A stretch of DNA of 64,000 nucleotides from Urechis unicinctus. Lineage: Eukaryota > Annelida > Polychaeta > Xenopneusta > Urechidae. The notes beneath the pieces were generated by a model. That model had not been told where the DNA came from and did no database searches. It was given only the letters and a program-made list of their open reading frames with translations. This document shows positions 54,887-63,784 of this stretch, piece after piece; positions within the stretch are counted from its first letter, which is position 1, and each line of letters starts with the position of its first letter. The stretch covers positions 46,356,327 to 46,420,326 of the forward strand of contig CM067358.1 in NCBI GenBank assembly GCA_034190875.2, read 5' to 3'. The position numbers and the translations under genes were made by a program.

Positions 54887-55466
54887 CTAAACAGTCCACC
54901 GACAGTCTAAATATATTCCCTGCTTATGGAATGATAAAACTTATTGGGAACACAAAGGCACAGCTTTGCACGGGCCATGTCCAGCGGAAACTACACTCTG
55001 TCTCCCACAGAGACCAAGTTCCCATCACCTGAATACCTGAATGAACATATAAAACACTGCAAGGGACAGGCGGACCCGAGTCTAATTCAGTTTGTTAATG
55101 AGTGTTTTTAATATTCGGAATCTTCATGGGGGCACAAATGGCATATCAGAATACACGTACATACTGACCCGACGTCGTGGGCTACAAGGCATCGGGTGTG
55201 TAGTCACCTTTGTTTTACAAAAGTATCAGTTTGGCCACCCTATTGTGATGTCTCGGTTATTCCAAAGCAAGTATCATTTCGGAGAATGAAGGTCAAAATG
55301 AGTTTGATAACATTCCTGAAATCTGACGAAGACCTTATGGAAAGGATGACGTGAGCACAACAAACAACGGATGTGATGCTGCTTTAGTTCTCGTTAGCGA
55401 TAGCTTTTCCCGTTTACCATGTCAACGCCCACAATGACAAGAAATTTATAAAATGAAATAACGCAC
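54887..55466. other. Intron of the minus-strand locus; possible plus-strand remnant
   Basis: Between the two CUB halves. On the plus strand a frame from 54,978 reads MSSGNYTLSPTETKFPSPEY and ends at a stop near 55,107; it could belong to the SWIM-related remnants upstream but no domain is recognised. Confidence 0.3.
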
Positions 55467-55656
55467 TTGATGCAGTCATAGCAATATGTTGACGAACATT
55501 AAATTCCCCCGTCGTCTATGGCTTTGAAGTTGATGTCCATAGTGCTGCCCTCTGGTTGTGCAATATAATAAATACAACTGACGTTGTTATCGTACCGCTC
55601 AGGGTAGTTAGAAAATGTGATCTCCCCTGATTGGTCGCTGTAGATACCGCCACATA
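55467..55656 (-). CDS. CUB domain, first half, with in-frame TAA
   Basis: Acceptor gatgtgccctgcag; phase joins the previous exon. The peptide reads CGGIYSDQSGEITFSNYPER, YDNNVSCIYYIAQPEGSTM, DINFKAIDDGGI, then TAA (55,499-55,501), then CSSTYCYDCIK. CUB domains start CGG....G.I.SPNYP..Y.....C.W.I..P.G..I.L.F, a clear match, and later need C.YD.V.I; YCYDCIK after the stop supplies this and would join VQGG of the next exon. So one frame spans the stop. The donor (aa then gtgcgt) is one base off the phase required by the next exon, a possible second lesion. Confidence 0.75.
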
Positions 55657-55758
55657 CTGCAGGGCACATCAAAAGCATTTCCCATAAAATAGGGTGACAT
55701 TTTTAGTATTGTGGGTAACATGATTCTGGGTTCGATTGATCCTAAATTTGACCTTTAC

Positions 55759-55878
55759 TGGCTGGTATTTCGTCCAATTCGACAACAGGTTCTCGTTGAA
55801 ATGTGAAGAATGTCGAGTTAGACATGTAGTTATAACCGCACGAACCTTCAAAAAAGTCACAACTGATGTTGCCCTTTT
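55759..55878 (-). CDS. Start of a third MAM-like segment
   Basis: Very good acceptor (gaagtaccattttcag) and donor gtaaag. It reads KGNISCDFFEGSCGYNYMS and STFFTFQREPVVELDEIPA. CDFFEGSCGY is the typical MAM opening. The next exon already begins a CUB domain, so only about 40 residues of MAM-like sequence are present; it may be a truncated MAM or a linker. Phase 1 on both sides. Confidence 0.65.
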
Positions 55879-56056
55879 CTGAAAATGGTACTTCGATAAT
55901 TAGCAATGACAATATTGCGATTACAGCAGCAGTTAAATATGCTCGCTGTTTACAGTTCACAATTATATGATGTTACAATGTGCCCTTTACATGTCGCTAT
56001 CATGTCTATCTCCGTAATGATTCAATCTCCACAATAACTGGTGATTAATCATTTAC

Positions 56057-56510
56057 CAATTGGCATGACGACATCATTGGGGGATGTGTCCAACATGGAA
56101 ACACTGGCAAGGGCGATGCTACCTTCATTGGTACCACTGTTGAGGTTTCCCTCCATGCTCAGGGAGTACTGTCCCATGGGAAGGGCTGCTTGAAACACAT
56201 TCCATTCCCCAGACCTTAAAGTATGGTCATTCGTCTTAAATAGATTTGTCTTTCTCACGCCGGATGTAGTTGGAAATATCTGAAACTGTTCTGCTTCAAT
56301 GTCCTTGGTTTGGGGCACGAACAGATATAATTGCAGTGTTTTGTTGGCTTCAATGTTAATGACAGGGCTGTGAAGAGTAGCCTTGTCGCCGCCCTGACCA
56401 GTGACAGCATTGAGAAGCATATAATGTGTCCCACCTGGAGAGAGTACATACAGCATACTGGCTTGTTGTAAAGGGTCAACACGGGTCCGAGTGCACAAAG
56501 CACTGTGATT
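56057..56510 (-). CDS. Second MAM domain, main part
   Basis: The largest intact exon (454 nt). It contains the MAM pattern GTHYMLLNAV, GDKATLHSPVIN, LQLYLFVPQ, SGEWNVFQAALPMGQYSLSM, EG and EGSIALASVSM, corresponding to the G-Y, A-L-SP, CL-F-Y, W and iA-DD elements. Typical MAM residues CL and DD are replaced by LQL and ASV, so it is a diverged MAM. Acceptor gatcag with phase 0, donor ccaattg followed by gtaaat with phase 1, both agreeing with the neighbours. No stop or frameshift within the exon, in contrast to several other exons. Confidence 0.8.
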
Positions 56511-56573
56511 CTGATCTACCTCGCAAGGTGTTTGGGACTATGATAAGATAAATCTAATTGGACCAGGTCGTAC

Positions 56574-56759
56574 CTGTATGTCGTTAGCTTCTGCCTCAAA
56601 CACTTCTTCTAGTGCAGTTATGGCCCAGGTAAATTCATTGTTGTTGGGAAAAGTATATCCACAGATGTAGTTATCACTGAGGTCACAGGCAAAGTCCCTG
56701 CGCAGTGCTTCAATACAATTTGAGATGAGTTTGAATGCAGCGTTCGATAACTGATTGAA
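56574..56759 (-). CDS. Linker and start of second MAM domain
   Basis: Acceptor aaaacttttggcag, donor atacag followed by gtacga, phase 0 on both sides, 62 codons. It reads FNQLSNAAFKLISNCIEAL, then RRDFACDLSDNYICGYTFP, NNNEFTWAITALEEVFEAE. The first Cys completes the LDLa domain of the previous exon. FACDLSDNYIC followed by an FTW fits the MAM opening CDF-x-C...F-W. No lesion. Confidence 0.75.
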
Positions 56760-56945
56760 CTGCCAAAAGTTTTGAAGATTTATAATACAATAGTTTATCT
56801 ATTTGTGTGTCTAACGCGTTTTAAATAGCATAGACAACTGGATCAGAACTTTTATTAAAATTGGAAATAAACCAGTGTCTTTCGTAAACTATTGATTAAT
56901 ATTAATGTACTACGTTCTGACGAGAAGTAGGGTAAAATGGCTGAC

Positions 56946-57055
56946 CACATGGTGCCACTCATCACTGCCATCCCCACAGTCGTTATATCCATCACAGGAC
57001 ATACTCTCGGGCAAACAAAAGAGGTTTGCACATGTGAACTGCTCGGCATCACATT
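56946..57055 (-). CDS. LDL-receptor class A domain exon
   Basis: Strong acceptor (ttcctttattctgatcag). The peptide [18 protein letters not shown] continues [15 protein letters not shown]. Five of the six LDLa cysteines and the calcium-binding acidic signature DC-DGSDE are present; the sixth Cys comes from the following exon (SNC). LDLa modules are small Ca-dependent extracellular ligand-binding units. The donor (catgtg then gtcagc) is weak but keeps phase 0 with the next exon. No lesion is seen. Confidence 0.85.
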
Positions 57056-57144
57056 CTGATCAGAATAAAGGAATGAACTGTAGAATTTTGTTTGAAACAA
57101 ACAAAGCATGTATTGTCAGGTGACAAAATATGGTGTATTTTTAC

Positions 57145-57444
57145 TTGGCAGAATAAACTGACCACAGTAGTCAATGCTGAATTACTGCATAGTGGTGGGT
57201 TCTACAAAACATGACGGCGCTGTGCCTCCCACAAATGTTCGGCAGCTGCTACCTCGGTTGCGTGTAAAAACATCGTATGGAAACATCAAAGCAAGCATTG
57301 CTGTCGGCAGATACAATTGATACCATCCAAGGCACGGCTGCCCTGCTTTGGAATCGCTTATATTCCCTGTGTAGTCAGTCCCACTGCGCTTGGCCTTGCA
57401 CGATTTCTCTGGTGACGTCACATAATAACGAAATACCCATTCAA
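57145..57444 (-). CDS. Kringle-like domain with in-frame TAA
   Basis: Joined in phase to the preceding MAM exon. It reads VEWVFRYYVTSPEKSCKAKR, SGTDYTGNISDSKAGQPC, LGW, then SSCRTFVGGTAPSCFV, and after a TAA (57,182-57,184) FSIDYCGQFILP. Kringles have C..G..Y.G....sG..C..W, then C.NP....PWC, then a W/Y..C near the end; five of the six cysteines are visible and the sixth would be the first Cys of the next exon (LPKC). The stretch around the stop is three residues longer than usual. PSC replaces the usual PWC. Acceptor cataacaag is weak; donor is gtaaaa, phase 1. The TAA would truncate the protein. Confidence 0.7.
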
Positions 57445-57557
57445 CTTGTTATGTTCGCATCAGGATAAGCATCATGATAAATGGTTGGCAGCATATTAAT
57501 TCAAACACAAACGCTCAGCCCATATTTACTTGGTGTCAAAACTAATGTTTATCTTAC

Positions 57558-57908
57558 CCATACTAGCGTCACAATCGTTGAGCGTAACGTCATCTAGCAC
57601 CATGCCATTGGACTGGTTCATCCCTCTAGTACCCTGTATCTGCACTATATGAAGTCCAGAGAGTAATCTGACACTATATCAGCTCCACTTGCCATCGTAT
57701 TGAGCTCTGTATGAAGTTTGGAGCAGCTGGGTGGCTACTTTGTCCTCATCAATTGATGATACAGTAATTGTTGAAGTTTGGTCTTCACCCAGAAAACTGT
57801 AGAAGAATGCTAGACATTTGCCGGTTGTGTCCATATAACCTGTGTAGAGGCTGGCTTGGAAGCCATGCCGGTTGCTGGCCAGGAGCAGTTGGCGGTAGTG
57901 ACCTCGCC
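57558..57908 (-). CDS. MAM domain, middle and C-terminal part, with in-frame TGA
   Basis: Continues the MAM: GRGHYRQLLLASNRHGFQA, then TTGKCLAFFYSFLGED, then QYDGKWS, and after a TGA at 57,679-57,681 the same frame reads YSVRLLSGLHIVQIQGTRG and MVLDDVTLNDCD. These are the MAM signatures G-Y, CL-F-Y, W, and the final DDV-C. The spacing from W to the DDV motif is normal for a MAM only if the TGA is counted as one residue, and there are no splice signals around it. Donor is atgg followed by gtaaga, phase 1. So the domain is complete at protein level but interrupted by one nonsense codon: a pseudogene lesion, recoding or a sequencing error. Confidence 0.8.
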
Positions 57909-58286
57909 CTGTCGTGTACAATCGTGTCACAATATCAGTACACTAAGCTTTGGCATATAGACTAACTCCATTCAGATTACTGCAGTACTCTAATACAACA
58001 TAAAGGCGAGTAGGAGATGAGAAGAAAACTCCTCGCATCGAGCTGTGACCCGAATAAATCGTTGACCAGTAAGCAGTTTCATCGAGTATTTAATGGTTCT
58101 GAGGAGCTGCCGTTACATAGGAAGAAAGATCGTTTGGCTCCACTTGGTGGGGTAGATTGGAAGAGCGCAAACAAAATGGATGCTGCCATTTGTTGGTGTC
58201 ATAAGCTTTCACAATATTACTAACCAGCAAATTGCACCTCTCACCATTTGCCAAAAATACTTTGACTATGTATATAGGCAGTGTAC

Positions 58287-58427
58287 CTGTTGCGAACGTA
58301 TTGTCCGCGTTCATGCTGCCGGAGCATGCTTTCATCACCTGCCACTCTTCTTGAGACGCCTCGTCATTTTGCAATGGACACCTGTCCGCCGTGTCGGTTT
58401 CGTGATCACAGTCCAAGAAGGCCGTTT
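58287..58427 (-). CDS. MAM domain, N-terminal part
   Basis: Acceptor aaacaactag, donor acag followed by gtacac, phase 1. The peptide reads TAFLDCDHETDTADRCPL, QNDEASQEEWQVMKACSG and SMNADNTFAT. This is the classical MAM opening: CDFE-like CDHE, a second Cys after six or more residues, an acidic D/E-rich turn and a Trp (EEW). The phase joins exactly to the next exon at 57,908 (ACA G then GG CGA gives TGRGHY). MAM modules act extracellularly in adhesion and receptor oligomerisation. No lesion in this exon. Confidence 0.8.
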
Positions 58428-58538
58428 CTAGTTGTTTAAGGACAAACATTATGAAATAAATAGATCACTAGAACATGCTCGCTATCTATGTAAACAAGTA
58501 ATTGGATGGGTGTTAAGGTAGCATCAGACGAGCCTCAC

Positions 58539-58895
58539 CTGCACACCGTCGTCTCCGGAATAACTCGACCATCTCGCCCGTCTCGCCCAGGCTACAATGG
58601 TGTGCTGTATTCCGGTGAATGACGTCAGCAAACAGGTCCTGATGTTTGGATCGTAGATGACACTGCTGCAGGACAGCCCATACACCTGCGTGCGCAGCGC
58701 CTTGCACACCTGACAAGTTGTCTCAGCGATGACGAGCATGAGGGGATCCACGTAGTTGGTAGCGTTTGGGAATGAGTTTCCATGTGACGATTCTGTCGGG
58801 TAGCCACACACTTTTAGGTGGAGAGCAAATGTTTCATAGCAGACAACTCCAGACGATACTGGCGACAAATACAGATCGACCTCAATGGTTGGCAT
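58539..58895 (-). CDS. Putative Cys-rich extracellular exon
   Basis: A 119-codon stretch with higher GC than its surroundings and a good donor (gtgcag then gtgagg). It begins around EVDLYLSPVSSGVVCYETF, has about eight cysteines (VCGYPTESS, TTCQVCKAL, LSCSSVIYD, RTCLLTSF) and one N-glycosylation-type NAT. No family is recognised. The true acceptor is uncertain: the frame is closed by TGA just before an ATG at 58,893-58,895, and an alternative acceptor is cattgag at about 58,880. It sits between two MAM-related exons, so an extracellular linker or unknown module is likely. The end of the exon has an alternative open frame. Confidence 0.5.
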
Positions 58896-59362
58896 TCAAT
58901 GATAGATCACTCAAAATAATGTGAGAAGCATCAAACTGATCTCACATTCATCAAAATGACAGCAATATATTTGCTTTATTCACTTACTACCAGGACTTAG
59001 GTCCTGTGCATGCACCATCAAATCGTATAATCCTTCCTCGTGGATGGCGCTCATCCAGACACACACATTAAGCATTATAAATCGACATTTTGTTTTAAGT
59101 ACAGAAAGGTAGGCAATGGTGCATCCATATTCCGCCCTCCTTTTACGTAATGGACCTTGACTAAATGAGCAGCATTGCGAGAGTTCACAGTCTAGTAGGA
59201 AAAAGGATTCATGCCGAGTAACAAGTGGAACGTATTTGGCGTTGTCCTAGGATTGCAAGTTAACTTGTCGGCGTTGGCTGATAAGCTCCCGAAAGTCAAC
59301 CTTTGGCTTTAATTGGAACCTAGTGATTAGAGAAATTACCTCCAGCGGATATAGAAACAAAC
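58896..59362. other. Intron, nothing recognised
   Basis: Between the MAM-like exon and the next putative exon. A minus-strand frame runs on through the donor to 59,247 but has no domain. Confidence 0.4.
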
Positions 59363-59528
59363 CTCGAGTGTGAGAGTGGGGTGTCCGATGTTGTAGCCTG
59401 AGAGAATCTATGTGACGATTGGAAGTGGCTATCAATGAGTAACGTGGGGTATTTGAGGTACCCGTCCCCAAAGGCTTTTGTCCGAGGTCCTTTTTCACTT
59501 GCAGGATCTGATGGCCCTGTTGTCCCAG
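59363..59528 (-). CDS. MAM-domain-like exon
   Basis: Excellent acceptor (ccttctctttgaccttag) and a gtttgt donor. The peptide begins GTTGPSDPASEKGPRTKAFG and continues with DGYLKYP. MAM domains have a G-x-T-x-S...GP..D....G.Y.Y pattern, about 40 residues after their start, which this matches in order and spacing. The start of the MAM (CDFE...W) should lie in an exon further upstream that I could not find, and the later part of the exon fits a MAM less well. MAM domains are extracellular adhesion modules. Confidence 0.5.
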
Positions 59529-59781
59529 CTAAGGTCAAAGAGAAGGAACTTGTCAAAAACTTACATTGAAACCTTGTACTGCCTTAGGGTCGAAAGAAGC
59601 GGGGCTAGGCAGAGCTCACAAATGATGATGTGACCAAGAAATCGACACTAAATGCTTGACAATGCTCAACAGTTACTCTAAGCTGTCGTTATATCTTGTC
59701 GAAAGAGGCATGTTTTACATCGAGGTCCCATTACAACCGGTTATAATTGGTTGTGCATTATTATAGACAGGTTTTTTATAC

Positions 59782-59952
59782 CCTATTGTGAATACATTTA
59801 GGCATTTCCACACCATATTCATTGGGTATATACATGCTATAACACTGGATTGTGTCATGCAAAAGACATCAAAGGCAAAGAGGATCCTCTCTGTCCAGCC
59901 TGATTTACTCAGTTTCACATTTCCAACGCCATTGGACATAACCATAAGCTCT
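59782..59952 (-). CDS. Putative exon with QCYSMYIPNEYG motif (DEG/ENaC-like)
   Basis: Candidate acceptor cttccctgtatatag and donor gtataa. The last 24 codons before the donor read QCYSMYIPNEYGVEMPKC plus IHNR; the CYSM part resembles the CYTFN motif that follows the first ectodomain strands in DEG/ENaC channels. Upstream, the long open frame is a different one (NGVGNVKLSKSGWTERILF), so either a second acceptor is used (candidate aatccag near 59,876) or a frameshift is present. The position, between the TM1 exon and the inserted modules, agrees with the channel hypothesis. Confidence 0.4.
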
Positions 59953-60544
59953 CTATATACAGGGAAGTGAGAAATGACATCATCTCTTATTTGTGAAATC
60001 AATGTTTTCTTAATTTTTTGATGCATGACATTCATTTAAGGAGTCTTAAAATAGAATCAGGTACCGCTTCAAACAAATAGATTGGCAAATTAACCAATTT
60101 ATTACAGTAAATAATGATCCATGTTGAAATTGTTGATGAATTGACAATATCACTAATCTACTGACTGATCTTATAGTGTCTGTCATTGAACTTCATGCCA
60201 TGAGGTGATAAAATGATTGGTTTATCATCTTGTACATTATGGTAGATTTGATTTGCTGTCACAGCTGTTTGTGGACATTAAGTTTTCTATCAAGGAGTTA
60301 TTTGTATGCACGTTGATTAATGAGTACTAGCCCGTCATCAGGATGGATATAAAGGAAACATCCCTAAGAGGCAATTATAATATGTATACATAGAGCCTTT
60401 GAACAAAATCATCTAAAATCCCTTACACCAACTGTGGCGAGTAGTTGGCAATGGATATATACAGATGTAACAATTTTGTAATGTAGGCGATTGCAACTGA
60501 ACGATAAGTTGCTGGTTATGCACCAAACAACCCTCAGTATTTAC
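59953..60544. other. Intron, nothing recognised
   Basis: AT-rich interval between two putative exons of the minus-strand locus; no domain on either strand. Confidence 0.4.
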
Positions 60545-60826
60545 TTGTTGCAGATACTGACATGTTGGAATCATACTTTGACGACAGTTGTCGGTCTGGG
60601 GCGGTCTTATAGTTCTGCCTGCAACAGCATAGCTATTGATAAGCAGCTGTTGTGCATCATTTCGAGGAGTGTTTGTTCCACATCGTTGTTGGGGATATCA
60701 AACACATGGTAGCTAAGATTCGTTTTCACACAAATCATGTAGTTGTATAGCGCAGCACGGACATATCATTTTATTATCACGCTGTAATCGATATAGACGC
60801 TGGTCGAATGGACGTACGCTAAGTCC
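60545..60826 (-). CDS. Putative ectodomain exon with a nonsense codon and a frame change
   Basis: Starts after a good acceptor (tatgtctttcag) and ends at a gtaaat donor. One frame reads DLAYVHSTSVYIDYSVIIK, then a TGA at 60,766-60,768, then continues YVRAALYNYMICVKTNLS and YHVFDIPNNDVEQTLLEMM with a strongly protein-like composition. Near 60,617 the frame must shift by one base to reach RTIRPPQTDNCRQSMIPTC before the donor. The Cys-containing end could correspond to the region of DEG/ENaC ectodomains before the conserved CYTFN-type motif, but this is weak. Two lesions in one exon suggest decay. The alternative is that the real coding part is only one of these segments. Confidence 0.4.
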
Positions 60827-62265
60827 CTGAAAGACATAATTGGTTGCTACTGAAAAACGATGCGAATTCAAAGACACTTTAACCGCTGTAAGTGCGTCAA
60901 CACGGCGAGTTACTTTGCAGTAAGTGAGCCAAGTCACAGCTGTCAAAATCAATTTGGCGCATACCTGGTCCAAATAAGGATTTTTAAGTTGCCTGGCTAC
61001 AAAATCAAATGACAAATGTTGTCAAATTGCAAGACGACAATCACACGAAATGAATATATATCGCATATTCGTAACATTACCACAAGTCGAAGTTAGAATG
61101 GTTTGGTTGTTGCTCTATTCATCTATATTCACAGAAGAAAATAACAGTTGACGTATCCAGGGGAACAATAAATTAACCAACTGTGATATTAATTATTCAT
61201 AAGATGCAATTCATGTGGGTTATAGACGAGTTAGCGTCAGACACAATATCCATGGGTTTCCCGCCTGGCTGATAAAATGATACACGATTCGTTCACAGTA
61301 GTTATTGGTTCAGGCCAGGACTTGCTTGAAATGTCATAGCCGTTATTGGCATATACACGCTCTATTACTTCTACTGCGCGGTGCTCAATATAAGCAATGT
61401 TTTATGCAGAACAGTATGTTTTGGCACAGACGTTATGCGTCACGTTAATATTTTATACTTACGCAACAAGTCAACAAGTCAACAGGTCAGCTCAAGTCTA
61501 TGCTAAACCTGCGTTTTCGTATACAGTGTCTCATTGTCACGTTACTAAATCAGCCAATCAAATAACCGCTTGCATGAGTTGGGGCGCCGAGACGAGAAGA
61601 AGATCGTTCAAAACCAAAAGTAACAGCGAGCTGATGTCATTGGTAACATCAATAGTTAGGAGCTTTGCTTAAAAAAGTATCGATGTGTTAAGGCGTATGT
61701 CAATGTCAATTATATGTCGCCTCTGAAACTGAGCCAACTGGAAATGACGCAAACGAATGCCACCAAATATGTTGGCAGATTTGTGCCACTTTATACTACA
61801 GTCACGGCTGAGCTTGGCGCTGTTGAGATGACAGTTGCACCTTTACATTCAACGTACTGAAGCTGTCTGTTTTTTGTAACCTGTCTCAATGGGTAAAAGA
61901 CAGGTTGTTGATTGGCCACGAGTGACCAACAGCTATAAAATGATACAGCATGCACCATAAATGAATTGATTGACTTGTCGAATGTGATGCTGCTTACTTT
62001 GTCTGGCATTACGCTCACAAAGATATATGACGCGGTTTCAACTAGCTTTTAGTTGAGACCATCATAAGCACCCCCCTCAAATACACTGATACTCGACTCC
62101 CTCATAGACAGGCGCCAGATACACTTTGAAACGCACATCACATACTTCCTGCGAAACGTGCCTCAAAACACACTAATACACGCCACACACTCAGACATAC
62201 CTATCGCACTCTGAAAAGTGTTGCCATACAGTTTTGAGGCATTTGCGAAGTCATAAGGTTCGGTC
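60827..62265. other. Intronic or unannotated stretch
   Basis: Within the minus-strand locus. Weak exon candidates exist: LVETASYIFVSVMPDK ending at a gtaagc donor near 62,005, and RQLKNPYLDQ between a ttttgtag acceptor and a gtatgc donor near 60,970-61,000. Neither has homology support, so they are mentioned here only. Confidence 0.35.
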
Positions 62266-62400
62266 TACTTTTACAACCAAGGATGAGCGAGGTCAGTAGG
62301 ATAGGTCTACTTCTACAATCAAGGATGAGCGAGGTCATTAGGATAGGTCTCCTTCTACAATCAAGGATGAGCGAGGTCTTTAGGATATGTCTACTACAGA
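62266..62400 (+). repeat. 42-bp minisatellite, about three units
   Basis: Unit of 42 bp built on tctacttctacaatcaagg and atgagcgaggtc, repeated about three times with few changes. The unit length is a multiple of three, so the minus strand stays open with a 14-residue repeat (SLILDCRSRP core). I see no reason to call it coding. Confidence 0.9.
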
Positions 62401-62619
62401 TTGATTTCTTGTACAACTTCCTATTGGCTGGCTGTAGTCTTCTATGCCTCTGTATTGTTCAGGTCCCATTATATAACAACGACCAAATGACGTGAACACA
62501 ATAACATGGTGGAAACCATATATCATACCATCCCGGGGCGTATCTTTTATTAATGATTATCGCTCACACCCGAATATCATATTGGAGTAGGAATGAATGC
62601 GAAACCCAGCCTGAAGTAC

Positions 62620-62677
62620 CCAGGATCCGTGGCATTTGTTGAAATACACGTTCATCATAAACATCAAGTTTATTTGT
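62620..62677 (-). CDS. Possible small exon
   Basis: A 58-nt candidate coding TNKLDVYDERVFQQMPRIL, chosen because it follows a good pyrimidine-rich acceptor (tttgtcctttccatccag) and ends at a gtactt donor. There is no homology evidence and the call rests only on splice-site quality. Confidence 0.25.
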
Positions 62678-62923
62678 CTGGATGGAAAGGACAAATTTTT
62701 CAGAGAAAACCATAAGACATGAGCCTTGCTTTTGTCGCTCTGACACTATGTTTGCTCTCAATTAGAGCACTACTTGAATAGGCGAGGTTTTCGTTGAAAC
62801 TTCAACCGCCATTGTTGACACAGATGTTTTAATCAGAAACGAAGAAGGTATGTGTGAGAGGTCCATGTCACTGACTATTGTCCCATACATCATCCAAACC
62901 AAGTTCTCCTTCACAATTAATAC

Positions 62924-63126
62924 CTCGTAAAAACTTTAGTTTCCTTGATCAGATAGTCGTACTTAGCTATCAACTGGCGTCCACGGTCCACAACGTTAAC
63001 CATAAAACGCTCCCCCATGTGTTTTAAAATATTGATGTGGTTATGTTCTATATTGGATCGCACTTGATTGACCTGAACCGGAAGTTTGTACCATTCGATT
63101 TCAGTCAACAAAGCTATTAGAACGGC
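62924..63126 (-). CDS. Putative exon, Leu/Ile-rich then polar helix
   Basis: Frame AVLIALLTEIEWYKLPVQV followed by a charged helical stretch with HMGERFMVNVVDRGRQL and LIKETKVF. The acceptor candidate is catttag and the donor acgag followed by gtatta. The beginning of this exon has a diverged inverted counterpart on the plus strand at 63,785-63,936, where the frame stays open across the position of the acceptor. The splice phase does not join directly to the 63,267-63,424 exon, so an intervening exon is missing or one boundary is wrong. No domain is recognised. It could be part of the channel ectodomain. Confidence 0.45.
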
Positions 63127-63266
63127 CTAAATGGTTACTAAGAAAGTTGTCGCCATGTGATCTGTGTCAAGTGAGGCGTCTTAGGTCCTTTCCTTTTGTA
63201 AACCATTGATTTAACAAGATGCATATTGTTCATTTTCATGGCAGTAATATCGTAGGATGAGAGTAC

Positions 63267-63424
63267 CTGTACTTGTTGCTGTTGCAGATGGTGACGACGG
63301 GGATGACCAGAGAGTCATTGTAACTCACCTCGACGTTGATGGTTTTAGGGTGCGACTTCAGAAAACGCCACTTACTGACCATGAGGTAGGTGAATAAGCC
63401 GAATGACGTCATTAGGATCATGGC
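63267..63424 (-). CDS. DEG/ENaC channel exon: first transmembrane helix and start of ectodomain
   Basis: The exon encodes AMILMTSFGLFTYLMV, a hydrophobic helix end, then SKWRFLKSHPKTINVEV and SLVIPVVTICNSNKY. In the DEG/ENaC family the first membrane helix is followed by a short stretch and then a conserved FPAVTICN-N-x-R type motif, and this match is clear in spacing and content. The acceptor is ctatag before GCC and the donor is tacag followed by gtactc, leaving phase 2. A stop codon lies upstream in frame if the exon is extended to the ATG-less side, so the start codon must be in a further exon, beyond the (CT)n tract or outside the window. No lesion is seen within the exon. This is the best evidence for a channel at this locus. 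Confidence 0.75.
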
Positions 63425-63464
63425 CTATAGCAACCTGTGAACAGTCCAAGCGTCAACGTGTTAA

Positions 63465-63722
63465 TATTTCTCTCTCTCCATCTCTCTCTCTCTCTCTCTC
63501 GATCTCCCCTCTCTCTCCGTCTCTCTACCTCTCTCTACCTCTCTTTCACTCTCGCTCTCCCTCTTCTCTCTGTCTCATTCGCTCTGTCCCTGCCTTTCAC
63601 TCTCTCTCCTCACTCTCTCTATACCTGTCTTTCACTCTCTCTCACTCTCTTTCACTCTCTCTCTCTCTCACTCGCTTTCTCTCTCTCTTTCTCTTTCTCT
63701 ACCTCTCTTTCCTCTCTCTCAC
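63465..63722. repeat. (CT)n polypyrimidine tract
   Basis: About 260 bp of ctctct with cactct, cattcg and tacctc interruptions on the plus strand. It follows the TM1 exon on the upstream side and may lie in the first intron. Ser/Leu-rich open frames on the plus strand are artefacts of it. Confidence 0.95.
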
Positions 63723-63784
63723 ATAAACTCTGATATGATCCTCCCCCAAGTATTTCTAATGAGCTATGTCCGCCACCTCATAGT

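Larger units (their letters stand above)
47226..63424 (-). pseudogene. Mosaic DEG/ENaC-like locus with MAM, kringle, LDLa and CUB modules, probably decayed
   Basis: Span from the DEG/ENaC TM1-type exon to the TM2-like exon on the minus strand. Seen in order: TM1 and CNSNKYR motif; MAM-like exon; MAM; kringle; LDLa; second MAM; start of a third MAM-like segment; CUB in two exons; further MAM-like and Thr/Ser/Pro-rich exons; a cysteine-rich segment; a long helical segment; a GWWLGGS motif resembling the DEG/ENaC pore entrance. Eight adjacent exons (58,427 down to 55,467) join with agreeing splice phases, which strongly supports one transcript there. Against function: TGA inside the MAM (57,679), TAA inside the kringle (57,182), TAA inside CUB (55,499), TGA at 60,766, and apparent frame changes near 60,617, 48,900 and 48,020. 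DEG/ENaC proteins are trimeric sodium channels with two membrane helices and a large ectodomain. Joining all pieces in one gene is inference; two genes, split near 53-54 kb, are also possible. Confidence 0.5.

Noticed and set aside
54569..54910. 113-codon plus-strand frame
   Set aside because: It overlaps the well-supported minus-strand CUB exon and has no domain of its own.
57768..57965. Cys-rich plus-strand frame
   Set aside because: It is the shadow of the minus-strand MAM exon.
55499..60768. Reassigned stop codons as an explanation of TGA and TAA inside domains
   Set aside because: The modules are metazoan, both TAA and TGA would need new meanings, and other exons end at ordinary stops; decay is simpler.
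63403..63733. Ser/Leu-rich plus-strand open frames of about 100 codons
   Set aside because: They are produced by the (CT)n tract and have no independent coding signal.
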